Origin: Blastocatellia bacterium
Lineage (GTDB): Bacteria > Acidobacteriota > Blastocatellia > Pyrinomonadales > Pyrinomonadaceae
Direction of reading: 5' to 3'
DNA length: 64,000 nt
Assembly: GCA_003168335.1 (NCBI GenBank)
Contig: PMSM01000006.1
Coordinates: 510,320 to 574,319 of the forward strand
Part shown: positions 52,632 through 60,898 of the stretch, piece by piece
Layout of the letters: every line of letters begins with the position of its first letter
Position numbering within the stretch: the first letter of the stretch is position 1
Translations under genes and position numbers: made by a program
Notes under the pieces: generated by a model
The model's input: only the letters and a program-made list of their open reading frames with translations
Database searches by the model: none
What the model was told of the DNA's origin: nothing

Positions 52632-54038
52632 TTCAGTGAATGCCGAAAGCTTCCGGCTGACGGCGAATTCCTTTAGGCGCCACAAAGCGAGACCGGCAAA
52701 GATGGTCAGCAAAGCGTGCATCGGAAGTCCGTAGCGGATGTGCGTGTGCATCATCGAGCCGACCACCAGATAATAGAACACAGTTGCCATGATTAACGCG
52801 GTCGTGCGCCAATCCGAACGGAAAGCCAGGATCGCTCCCACCAGCATCAACGGCAGCAGAACGTAGCGCAAGACGCTCTGAAACATTCCGAGAGTATTGA
52901 CGAACACCGCCACGACCCCGCCTTGCCATTCCGGCGGCAAAGATTTCCTGCTCGTGACGTTGATGCCTGCGCTTCCATAAATGCCGGAAGGCTCTCCAGC
53001 ATACTTCATGACGGCGGCCATCCGGTGCACGACCGTGCCCGCGTACCAGATGGGATGCCGTGCGATGATCGCCAGAGCTTTGCTCGTGCGCTCGCGGTCG
53101 CGGCGAATGCCGTCGGGGTAATAGAGATCAAATGGTGCATCGGGCGGAACCTGAAGTGCTGCGCGTTCCTGCTCAACCAGATCACGATCATTCGGCGCCG
53201 CGCCGAACTCTTTCGCGCCTCGCTCAGTCTCGCCGATGCCTTCCCACAGATTAGTTCCGGCGCCCAGGCCGGTCGGCACGAAAGCATGAAACGCGATGAC
53301 GTTTCGCACCACGACCGGCGCAATCACGAGCATGGCCGCGAGCGTTACGCCGGCGCTCAAGAGAACCCGCCGCCGCCAATTGGCCTGAACAAACAAAAAC
53401 AGTGCGAGCGCCCAGAAGAATAGGAGCAACATTGCGTTGGCTCGCAGCCAGCACGAAGCGCCGACGAGTGCGCCCGCCCCTAAAGCCCAGCCAATGCTCT
53501 GTCGCTTGGCCGCCAGCAGCAGCATCCACGCCGCTCCCACGACAATCCAGGCCGTGGGCGCATCGGCTAACGGGGCCGCGCCGGACAGCGCCAGCAAGGG
53601 CCAGACCGCCGCAATCCATCCGGCCCCGAGTCCGGTGCGCCAACCAAAAGCTGTCACCCCCGCGCCGACGATCAAAAGCACCGAGAAAGAGTCGAGCACC
53701 CACTGCACGTTCTGAACTGCGCCCGGAGACCTTCTGCCGGTCAGGGTGTAGATGAAGGCCAACCACAGCGGATAACCCGGCGGATAAATCGCCGCATCCG
53801 TGTGTGAAGGATCGTCGATCCAGAAAATAGATGCGCGTCCATCAAGCCAGCCCTGCGCCTGACGATCGAAGGCCGCATAGATGCCGCTGGGAAACCAGCC
53901 CGGTTCGTTGAGATGCGCGCGCACAAAATTCGCGGTCAGGGCGCGCACGGTGAACGCGAGCAGCAGGATGAAGAAGAGCGCCAGAATCCGCCGTCGTGTT
54001 TGTGATGGAAAACTAGTCAAGGATATTGATCGTCTCAC
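52611..54038 (-). CDS. GT39-like membrane glycosyltransferase
   Basis: About 475 residues and ten TM segments. ALTANFVRAHLNEPGWFPSG, AAIYPPGYPLWLAFIYTLTG, ASCWLRANAMLLLFFWALAL, VVRNVIAFHAFVPTGLGAGT and RHPIWYAGTVVHRMAAVMKY are shared with the paralogue at 44507-46435, while the large periplasmic C-terminal domain is missing. The tail EVPEARP is encoded by the repeat at 52555-52631. The start is uncertain: the open frame reaches 54179 but its first 45 codons are repeat sequence; I propose a GTG at 54038, 26 residues before the first TM helix. Probably transfers a sugar from a polyprenyl phosphate donor. Confidence 0.78.
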   Translation of the reverse strand: MRRSISLTSFPSQTRRRILALFFILLLAFTVRALTANFVRAHLNEPGWFPSGIYAAFDRQAQGWLDGRASIFWIDDPSHTDAAIYPPGYPLWLAFIYTLTGRRSPGAVQNVQWVLDSFSVLLIVGAGVTAFGWRTGLGAGWIAAVWPLLALSGAAPLADAPTAWIVVGAAWMLLLAAKRQSIGWALGAGALVGASCWLRANAMLLLFFWALALFLFVQANWRRRVLLSAGVTLAAMLVIAPVVVRNVIAFHAFVPTGLGAGTNLWEGIGETERGAKEFGAAPNDRDLVEQERAALQVPPDAPFDLYYPDGIRRDRERTSKALAIIARHPIWYAGTVVHRMAAVMKYAGEPSGIYGSAGINVTSRKSLPPEWQGGVVAVFVNTLGMFQSVLRYVLLPLMLVGAILAFRSDWRTTALIMATVFYYLVVGSMMHTHIRYGLPMHALLTIFAGLALWRLKEFAVSRKLSAFTEVPEARP

Positions 54039-54071
54039 CGTTTCGGGCCCAGCCCGCCAAACGGCACGAAT

Positions 54072-54248
54072 TTGGAGTGCGGTGGCAAGCGCAGCGCGAC
54101 ACTGCTTTGGAGTGCGCTGACTTGTCAGCGCTTTGGAACGCGGCGACTTGTCGCCGCCGACCACCTCGGTCAGTGGCAACCTTGTCCCAAGTTGACCTGC
54201 GCTGACAAGTCAGCGCAATTGAAAGCGGCGACAAGTCGCCGCACTCCA
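54072..54248. repeat. Cluster of GGAGTGCG-family palindromes
   Basis: GGAGTGCGGTGGCAAGC...CACTGCTTTGG, then GCGCTGACTTGTCAGCGC and GCGGCGACTTGTCGCCGC, a spacer, and the inverted GCGCTGACAAGTCAGCGC and GCGGCGACAAGTCGCCGC. Four palindromes make one large inverted array between the methyltransferase and the GT39 gene, covering the latter's promoter. Confidence 0.85.
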
Positions 54249-54262
54249 TAAACTGCGCCCCC

Positions 54263-55087
54263 TCACTTCCGGGCGGTTATGATCACATTCCCGCCAAAGC
54301 TGCGGCGCAGCCGGCGAAACATTGCTTCCGGAATAATTCGTCCCAGTATGAAGAGTTCAGCACGAGTAAGTTGTTCGACCTGGATCTTGACTTCACGAAA
54401 CATCGAAAACAGTTTGCGGGCCTCGCGGCGGCTGTAAACTTTCACCAGTGGACGCCCTCCACTCTCATTGACTTCGACATAGCGGCTCATGATCTCTGCC
54501 GGCGAATCCCCGCGCAAGAGTTCGCCGCCCAGCAGACCGTGACGCAGGATGATGTCGCCCCAATAGGCCACGGATCCCCGGTGATACAACATCACGCGCG
54601 CCAAGCCGCCCGGGCGCAGCACCCGATGGATCTCGCGCACCGCGCCCGCGGTGTCGGGCGTGTGATGCAGGACGCCGTTGGAATAGACAACCTCGAAACT
54701 CCCATCGGCGAACGGCAAAGTTTCACAGTCGCTGACCGCAAAGTCGCCCCTCGCACCGTAGACTCCAAAGTGTTGCCGCGAGATTTCTATCGAGCGCGCG
54801 GTTAGATCAACCCCGGTCACTTCGGCCCCGCCGCGCGCAAATTGCAAAAGGTCCGTGCCCATGCCGCAGCCAATCTCGAGCAACCGGGCGAGGGCAAACT
54901 TATTGAAGCCCATCACCTCACACATCCACGGCGCGTACTCGGTGTAACGATGGCGCTCGACCGCGTCGAAGAACTCACGCGTGCCAAACTCGTGCTCGCG
55001 GCCATACAAGGCGCCGGCGGGATCGTGGCTCCACTGCTCTCGCGCCCGTTGTTTTTCGTCGACGACTAGATCGCGGTTTTCATTCAC
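54263..55087 (-). CDS. Class I SAM-dependent methyltransferase
   Basis: 274 residues. LLEIGCGMGTDLLQFARGGAEVTGVDLT is motif I plus the acidic motif II residue, FAVSDCETLPFADGSFEVVYSNGVLHHTPD is motif II/III, and EIHRVLRPGGLARVMLYHRG motif IV/V, of the UbiE/Methyltransf_11 type. C-terminal ~80 residues are variable. The FGTREFFDAVERHRYTEYAPWM segment at the N-terminus is seen in methyltransferases of polysaccharide loci. Substrate unknown. Confidence 0.8.
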   Translation of the reverse strand: MNENRDLVVDEKQRAREQWSHDPAGALYGREHEFGTREFFDAVERHRYTEYAPWMCEVMGFNKFALARLLEIGCGMGTDLLQFARGGAEVTGVDLTARSIEISRQHFGVYGARGDFAVSDCETLPFADGSFEVVYSNGVLHHTPDTAGAVREIHRVLRPGGLARVMLYHRGSVAYWGDIILRHGLLGGELLRGDSPAEIMSRYVEVNESGGRPLVKVYSRREARKLFSMFREVKIQVEQLTRAELFILGRIIPEAMFRRLRRSFGGNVIITARK

Positions 55088-55120
55088 GAGTTTTCAAATC
55101 GGCAGACCGAAGATGGACTA

Positions 55121-55350
55121 TTCAATGAGCCATCGAAGATGGCGGCAGAGTGTAGCCCCGGGCATGAGCCCGGGGGAACTCAAGAAAAAATCAATGAGCC
55201 CCGAAGGGGCGACAGAGTTTCTCGGTATTCCAATTGAGCGAACGATTTCTGCTGCCCGCTAAAGCGGGCTTAGAATCCTATCGGACCCTGATCCCCGGGC
55301 TTACGCCCGGGGCTACACTCTGCCGCCGTCTGCGACGGCTCGGTGAGCAG
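55121..55350. repeat. Large inverted array with CCCGGGC palindromes
   Basis: TCAATGAGCCATCG...GGCGGCAGAGTGTAGCCCCGGG on the left faces CCCGGGGCTACACTCTGCCG, CGGCTCGGTGAGCA on the right. Inside are AGCCCCGAAGGGGCGACAG and GCCCGCTAAAGCGGGCTTAG. It fills the gap between a methyltransferase and a glycosyltransferase; no gene is seen in it. A short relative (GATGAGCCATCGTAGATGG) is at 20049. Confidence 0.85.
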
Positions 55351-55370
55351 TCCACCCTAAGTCCATTCAT

Positions 55371-56999
55371 TCAGAGAGCTCTGGACCACTCTTCATAGCT
55401 ATCAATCACGCGCTGTGCATTGTGTTTCCAGGTATGCTTAGCGATGGCCGCTGCGCGCGCCGCGGCGCCTAAACGATGGCGTAATTCCGGCGAACCGCTC
55501 AACTGCAAGATGGCATCAGCCAACTCTCGCGCGTTGCCGGGCCCGGTCAACAACGCAGTTTCCTGATCGACGAGCACCTCACCGATTTGCCCGAGGCGAC
55601 TCGCCACGATCCCTTTGCCCATCGCCATGTACTCAAACAGTTTCGTGGGCGAGCCGAAAAACTCGCTGCCGTCTTCCAGTGGCACGTGCGGCGACAAGAG
55701 CATGTCGCAGGCGTCCAGCAAAGTCGGAACGCGTTCATGCTCGACATGTCCAGCGAAAATCACCTGCTGCTCTTTTCCCGCCGCGCTAATAATTCCCTGA
55801 ACCTCGTCGCACAACTTGCCCGCACCGACCAGCAGGAAGCGCACCCTGGAGTCGGCGGGCAGCAATGTGATCGACTCAGCCAGGGTCAGCACGCCATGCC
55901 ACGGGCCAAAGGTGCCAACGAAACCGGCGAGTGTTTCATCTGCCGCCACGCCCAGTTCGCGACGAACTGCATCGCCACCAATGCCAGGCCGGAACTTTTC
56001 AGTATCAACGCCGTTGGGATTGACGACGATTTTTTCATCGGCGATGCCGGCGCGCAGAAGATTGCGGCGTTCGACGTCCGCCACCACGAAGATGCGCGCC
56101 GCTGCTTCCAGGTTCAAACGCTCGAATCTTGCCAGCAGCGGCAACTGGCTCCCTCGGTCCCAGTGCTTTCCGATCCAGACTTCCGACCCGTTGTATTCGA
56201 GGAACAACGGCACGCCCGTGCGCAAGCCGGCGGCAACTCCGGCCCAGCTAAAACGAGCATAGCGCTGGTAAATCAAATCAACCGGCGAGTGCTCGATCTC
56301 TCGCTGCGCTCCGGCCGAAAAAATTAGATTGTTGCGCAGGTCAAAAGCCGCGCGCGTCGAACCCAACGGTTCCGGATCGATCAGCGTCAGGTTTGTCTTG
56401 TCGATTCCGGCGATGTAGTCGTTGCTGATCATTCTGATCTCTGCGCCCAGCTCACTGGCCGCGTTGACAAAGCCATTGATGTGCGTCGCCGCGCCACCGG
56501 CGTGCGTGCCCACGCCCGGCGTGCCGCGCAGGTAAGCTATCCGCAGCGTCGCAAGATCTTTCGCGGCCGGCTTGGAAAAGGAGTGCGCTCGATTCTTAAC
56601 AGCCCGCTCAAGTTTTTTAAGACCGGAATGCGAACTAGCAATTACCAGCGCGCTGGCCACCGCCTCGCCGGCGAAGCGAAATGGTGCCCGCCCCAGGATC
56701 GCAGCACTCGTCTCTTCTCTGCTGTTGCCGCTCGTGTCAAACAGCACGACGCGACGCGCGCCCGCGAGAGATCCAAAAAGTAGCAGGGCATTCTGCCCGC
56801 TCTGCCAGGCGAGCCGTTCAGTGGCGACTGCGAGAATATCCGGACGAAACGAACGCAGCACACTTAGCCGGCGCAATGGTGTGTGGCCTTCAAGTTCGCC
56901 GCGGGAAATCCTCTCAATGTTGGCGCCGGGATAGCTCTTCTGCAACCATTCGCGGGCCTGATCCGGATCACCGCTAAGCACAAGCAAAACTATTTTCAT
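55371..56999 (-). CDS. GT4-type glycosyltransferase with an extra N-terminal domain
   Basis: 542 residues. The GT-B enzyme proper begins near 152 (LRIAYLRGTPGVGTHAGGAATHINGF, the N-terminal Rossmann start with a Gly-rich loop); VPLFLEYNGSEVWIGKHW, KIVVNPNGVDTEKFRPG, AGFVGTFGPWHGVLTLAESI, VIFAGHVEHERVPTLLDACDMLLSP and SPTKLFEYMAMGKGIVAS (E-x7-E region) follow. Residues 1-150 form an additional Rossmann-like domain (MKIVLLVLSGDPDQAREWLQ, FRPDILAVATERLAW), not present in most GT4 enzymes and unrecognised by me. Stop is near the Wzx-like gene's start side; the two genes are 6 bases apart and co-transcribed. Confidence 0.85.
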   Translation of the reverse strand: MKIVLLVLSGDPDQAREWLQKSYPGANIERISRGELEGHTPLRRLSVLRSFRPDILAVATERLAWQSGQNALLLFGSLAGARRVVLFDTSGNSREETSAAILGRAPFRFAGEAVASALVIASSHSGLKKLERAVKNRAHSFSKPAAKDLATLRIAYLRGTPGVGTHAGGAATHINGFVNAASELGAEIRMISNDYIAGIDKTNLTLIDPEPLGSTRAAFDLRNNLIFSAGAQREIEHSPVDLIYQRYARFSWAGVAAGLRTGVPLFLEYNGSEVWIGKHWDRGSQLPLLARFERLNLEAAARIFVVADVERRNLLRAGIADEKIVVNPNGVDTEKFRPGIGGDAVRRELGVAADETLAGFVGTFGPWHGVLTLAESITLLPADSRVRFLLVGAGKLCDEVQGIISAAGKEQQVIFAGHVEHERVPTLLDACDMLLSPHVPLEDGSEFFGSPTKLFEYMAMGKGIVASRLGQIGEVLVDQETALLTGPGNARELADAILQLSGSPELRHRLGAAARAAAIAKHTWKHNAQRVIDSYEEWSRAL

Positions 57000-57005
57000 G
57001 CACGA

Positions 57006-58391
57006 TCACTCGTGGGTCTTGGTTGGGGACACGAGGCGTACTTGCACCAGCAAGTTCCGTAGCTCGCGACTGCGCAAGAGAAATATCTCGCCCGGACGGC
57101 GGCTGGTCTTCATGCAAAAGTACCCCGCCACCAACACAAAAATTAAAGCGTAACTGATCGTCGAAGTGACCGCGGCGCCGCGCGCACCAAACACGGGCAC
57201 CAGCGCGAAGTTGAGCCCCAGACTAATCGCCAGCGTGATTAGCCAGAAGATCGGAATCGCGAGGGGCAAACCCGTTCCCGTGAAATGCTGCACCAACACT
57301 GACTCAATGCCGATGAGACAAACGCCGGGCAAAAGGATCAGCAACTGGACCGTCGCATCCGCAAAACCCACGCCGTAAATTAGCGGCAGTAGGAAAGAGC
57401 CGGCCGCGGCTGCGGCGCACATAATCAGCATCACGAACGATACATGCCGGGTAACCCGGATCGCGAACTCGCCGCGCGGATCCTGATAGGACGCGACTCG
57501 CGGGAACAGCAGCATGGCGATCACCCCCGGCAACATGGTTAACAAATTTGCGACCTGCGACGCAACCGCGTACACGCCGGTCTCGGCTGCCCCCCGAAAG
57601 TGATTCACGATCAGGAGATCGACGCGAAAGATCAGTATCGCGGCCATCAATGGAATGCAAAACCTGAGGCCGTAACCAATGGCGTCTTTAAATAGCCGTC
57701 CGTCCGGGCGAAACGCGACCCGCTCCTTCTGCCGGGCCACCAGACGGGCAATCGCCCAAAGCATGCACCCGCTCAGCACAACCGTCGCCACGGTATTGAA
57801 AGAGACCAACACCTTGAGGTTGGAATGCAATATTACGAGCACCACAATCGCATTGAACAAAGCAAAAGCGGGCGCCATCGCATCCAGAAAATTCAGCTGG
57901 CGAATTCGATCCATCGCCAGCAGCACGTTGAGGCCAAGGGAAAGTAGAAACTGAAAAGGAATCGAAACTGCGGCGATCAAGATCAGATCCGCGGAAACGC
58001 CACCAAACAGCGCTGGGTTGATCTGCGCGAGCGCCACCACCGCCACCGCGACCAGAATCCCGCCGAATATTGCAAAGACAATCGCGTTGGCCCACACCGG
58101 CCCGAGCGTTTTGCGATCCCTGGCGATGAAGTAAGTATTAGCTGACGTCAGGCCGAGGCTGCCGATCGTCAGGGCCAGCACAATCATGGTGTTGAGCACC
58201 GCCAATGCCCCGAGGCCTTCCGGGCCCAGCCAACGCGCGACGATCACGCTGGACCCGACGACGCCCACCAGCATCAATAATCGTGTCCCGATCGTCAGCG
58301 CCACTCCCGACGCAAAACTACCGAAAGCTCCCGCTTCAACCGGCGTCACGGCCGCGGCACTGCAAGTCTGTAAGTTCTTGTTCTCTGACAA
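57006..58391 (-). CDS. Wzx-type oligosaccharide flippase
   Basis: 461 residues with about 12-14 TM helices and the MATE/MurJ-like organisation of polysaccharide flippases: GVALTIGTRLLMLVGVVGSSVIVARWLGPEGLGALAVLN (TM1-2), FRVDLLIVNHFRGAAETGVYAVASQVANLLTMLPGVIAMLLFPRVAS (TM7-8 region), IYGVGFADATVQLLILLPGV and VPVFGARGAAVTSTISYALIFVLVAGYF. It would move the undecaprenyl-linked repeat unit across the inner membrane. Next to a GT4 and an AsnB-type gene. Confidence 0.88.
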   Translation of the reverse strand: MSENKNLQTCSAAAVTPVEAGAFGSFASGVALTIGTRLLMLVGVVGSSVIVARWLGPEGLGALAVLNTMIVLALTIGSLGLTSANTYFIARDRKTLGPVWANAIVFAIFGGILVAVAVVALAQINPALFGGVSADLILIAAVSIPFQFLLSLGLNVLLAMDRIRQLNFLDAMAPAFALFNAIVVLVILHSNLKVLVSFNTVATVVLSGCMLWAIARLVARQKERVAFRPDGRLFKDAIGYGLRFCIPLMAAILIFRVDLLIVNHFRGAAETGVYAVASQVANLLTMLPGVIAMLLFPRVASYQDPRGEFAIRVTRHVSFVMLIMCAAAAAGSFLLPLIYGVGFADATVQLLILLPGVCLIGIESVLVQHFTGTGLPLAIPIFWLITLAISLGLNFALVPVFGARGAAVTSTISYALIFVLVAGYFCMKTSRRPGEIFLLRSRELRNLLVQVRLVSPTKTHE

Positions 58392-58421
58392 ACCTTTGTG
58401 ACCTTAGATGAAGCGCTCTAC

Positions 58422-58620
58422 GAGCCTGCAAAGCAGGCGGCATATTGTTAGCCCCGGGCGTAAGCCCGGGGAAGGAGCAACGAAAAGATTCTGAGCCCCG
58501 TAAGGGACGAGAGGTACGGAACCGCTCGTGGTAGCGAGCGGGTAGCGTTGCGCGTCAGGCCCGCTTGCTACCGCAAGCGGTTCCGTACCAATTCTGCCGC
58601 CCGCTATCGCGGGCTCATTG
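58422..58620. repeat. Array of CCCGGGC- and GGTACGGAACCGC-type palindromes
   Basis: GAGCCTGCAAAGCAGGCGG, AGCCCCGGGCGTAAGCCCGG and GAGCCCCGTAAGGGACGAGAG, followed by a strong pair GGTACGGAACCGCTCGTGGT facing CGCAAGCGGTTCCGTACC, then GCCCGCTATCGCGGGCTC. Noncoding; related to the array at 55121-55350. Confidence 0.85.
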
Positions 58621-58662
58621 AGCCCTTTAACTGTCTGGTTGCAACCTCGCTCGCGCTTTGTA

Positions 58663-60594
58663 TTAATCCGCGCGCGCGATCCAATGCTCGTACCACAGAC
58701 TCAGATTGAGCAAACACCACAGATTGGCGCTCCAATCGCGCGTCCCCCGCGCGTGTTCGTCGGCCATGCGCTGGATAAACGAATAGTCAAAAAAGTTTCG
58801 CTCACGCAGTGACGAATTCATCAGTTGCTCGACCAGCCCGGCGCCTCCAGGTCCGCGAAACCACTCATTTATCGGGGCCCCAAAGCCGCGCTTGGGTTTG
58901 TACAGCACGTCTTTCGGCAGCACCGATTCCAGCGCCCGCTTCAAAATATGTTTTCCGGTAGCGCCTTTCACTTTCAATTCTCGCGGCAGCCCCATCGCAT
59001 ATTCGATCAGATGATGATCGAGAAAAGGCACGCGCGCTTCAACCGACGTGGCCATGGTGATCTTGTCCACGCGCATCAGCAGCAGCTCAGGCAGACGAAG
59101 TTTCAATTCCAGGTAAGTCATCCGCGCAGCGTAATCCGAATCGGGACGCGCGGCAGCGATGGTTTCCTGATACTGGCGCACGACGTCGTAAGTTGATAGT
59201 CCGTTGTATCGCACGCGCATTTCCTGGCTTAGCACACTCGGCTTCATCGTCTCGTCAAACACCACCGCGCCACCCCAAAACAATGATTCGTTGGCTCCCA
59301 GCCGCCGGACCAATTCGCCGGCCATTCGTTTCTTCACGACCTTCCTGACTAGCGGTTTTGCGATTGCTGCGGCCGCCCGGCGCGCGGACAACGGCGCGCG
59401 CTCGGCATGACGCCAGAACCTCTTTTCGATATTCAAATAAGTCCTGAACCAATCATAGCCGCCAAAAATTTCATCCGAGCCTTCGCCGACCTGCACCACG
59501 ATTGTGCCTGTATCGCGCGCCAGTTTCGAAACATAGTAAAGCGGCACGCAAACCGGATCGGCGATCGGCTCGTCCTGGTGAAAGACGAGCTCGGGAAGAA
59601 ACTTGATCATCTCTGCGCGGCCGATCATTACCTCGTGATGGTCCGTTCCGAACCGTTTTGAGATCTCGCGCGCTGACTCCAACTCGTTAAGAGCTTCAGT
59701 ATCATGAAAGCCGACGGTGAAAGTTCTGACGGGTTGGGTCATCAATTCAGACATCAGCGCCACATTCGCCGACGAATCGACTCCGCCGGAAAGAAAAACG
59801 CCGAACGGCACGTCGGCCATCATGCGTTTCTTGATCGAAGCCCGCAGCAACTCCAGAATATTCCGCTGATGCTCTTCTTCACTCCGTACCACAGGTGAGA
59901 CCGGAGGCAGCGCGTCCCAATATTGTGTCGTGCGCACTGCCCCACTGCGATCGATGACCAGCAGGTGGCCGGCGGGAAGTTTTTGCACGCCACGAAAAAG
60001 AGTTTGCGGCGCCGGCGTAGTTACGAAAGTAAGATAGTGATAAAGCGCCTCTTCGTTTACTTCGGGAGTAACGGACGGATGTTCGAGAATTGCTTTGATT
60101 TCAGAAGCGAAGATGAACCGCCCGTTGTGCTGGTGAAAATAGAGCGGTTTCACCCCCGCACGATCTCGCGCCAGCACGAGTTGTTCGCGATCGGCGTCCC
60201 ACAAGGCGATGGCATAGTCACCTTCGATATCGTGCACAAAATCGAGCCCGCGTTCTTCATAAAGGTGCAGGATAGTTTCCGAGTCAGTGCGCGAAGCGTA
60301 AATGTGACCGCGCTGTTCCAGGCCTGCGCGCAACTCAGCGTGATTGTAAATCTCGCCGTTGAAAACCAACCAGACGCGATCGGTGCAACCACGCATCGGC
60401 TGGTGGCCGGCTGCTGACAAATCGATTATCGACAAACGCCGAAACCCAAACCCGCCGCGGCCGGCGTCAAAGATCAACTCTCCCGCATCGTCCGGCCCAC
60501 GATGCGTCATCACGTCGCGCATGCGCTCGACCAGCGCGCGTTTGACGCGGCCTTCCGTCGCTCCATATTCCCAGACTCCGCAGATGCCGCACAT
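58663..60594 (-). CDS. asnB: Asparagine synthetase-type amidotransferase (AsnB family), second copy
   Basis: 643 residues. MCGICGVWEY gives the glutaminase Cys2; MTHRGPDDAGELI, FGFRRLSIIDLSAAGHQPM, LVFNGEIYNHAELRAGL and ARDRAGVKPLYFHQ follow. The synthetase domain has VFLSGGVDSSANVALM (PPi-loop) and QVGEGSDEIFGGYDWFR. Only moderately like the first copy, so the two may differ in acceptor. In this position (after Wzx and before the heparinase-like gene) it is more likely to modify a uronic acid than to make asparagine. Confidence 0.9.
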   Translation of the reverse strand: MCGICGVWEYGATEGRVKRALVERMRDVMTHRGPDDAGELIFDAGRGGFGFRRLSIIDLSAAGHQPMRGCTDRVWLVFNGEIYNHAELRAGLEQRGHIYASRTDSETILHLYEERGLDFVHDIEGDYAIALWDADREQLVLARDRAGVKPLYFHQHNGRFIFASEIKAILEHPSVTPEVNEEALYHYLTFVTTPAPQTLFRGVQKLPAGHLLVIDRSGAVRTTQYWDALPPVSPVVRSEEEHQRNILELLRASIKKRMMADVPFGVFLSGGVDSSANVALMSELMTQPVRTFTVGFHDTEALNELESAREISKRFGTDHHEVMIGRAEMIKFLPELVFHQDEPIADPVCVPLYYVSKLARDTGTIVVQVGEGSDEIFGGYDWFRTYLNIEKRFWRHAERAPLSARRAAAAIAKPLVRKVVKKRMAGELVRRLGANESLFWGGAVVFDETMKPSVLSQEMRVRYNGLSTYDVVRQYQETIAAARPDSDYAARMTYLELKLRLPELLLMRVDKITMATSVEARVPFLDHHLIEYAMGLPRELKVKGATGKHILKRALESVLPKDVLYKPKRGFGAPINEWFRGPGGAGLVEQLMNSSLRERNFFDYSFIQRMADEHARGTRDWSANLWCLLNLSLWYEHWIARAD

Positions 60595-60653
60595 TCAGTT
60601 ATTTCCGATTGCCGATTGCTGATTTGGCAACCGATCAAGGGCTTACCTTTTCC

Positions 60654-60886
60654 AAACCCGCGTAGCGGGTGCAAGCATAAAGCCTGGGGTGGAGCGGAGC
60701 GGAACCCCAGGTAAACGGCGGTAAGAAAACCGAGCGCGCCAAGCGTGCGATAGCGCAAACGCCATGATTTGCTGATGATGAATGGCTATGGCCGCGCTGC
60801 GCGGGCTCTTTCTTTCTACCCGGACGATCCTGGGGTTCCGCTCCGCTCCACCCCAGGCTTTATGCTCTCGCCGCGCTCCGCGGGCT
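60654..60886. repeat. CCTGGGGTGGAGCGGAGCGG inverted repeat
   Basis: AAAGCCTGGGGTGGAGCGGA and GCGGAACCCCAGG on the left face CCTGGGGTTCCGCTCCGCTC and CACCCCAGGCTTTATGCTC on the right, more than 100 bases apart. Between them are CGCGCTGCGCGGGCTC-type units. The 304 bases from 60595 to 60898 contain nothing else. Confidence 0.85.
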
Positions 60887-60898
60887 TAAGAGAAAGCT

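Noticed and set aside
54039-54179. N-terminal extension of the second GT39 protein from 54179
   Set aside because: The extra residues (GGDKSPRSKALTSQRTPKQC) are repeat-encoded; a start closer to the first TM helix is more likely.
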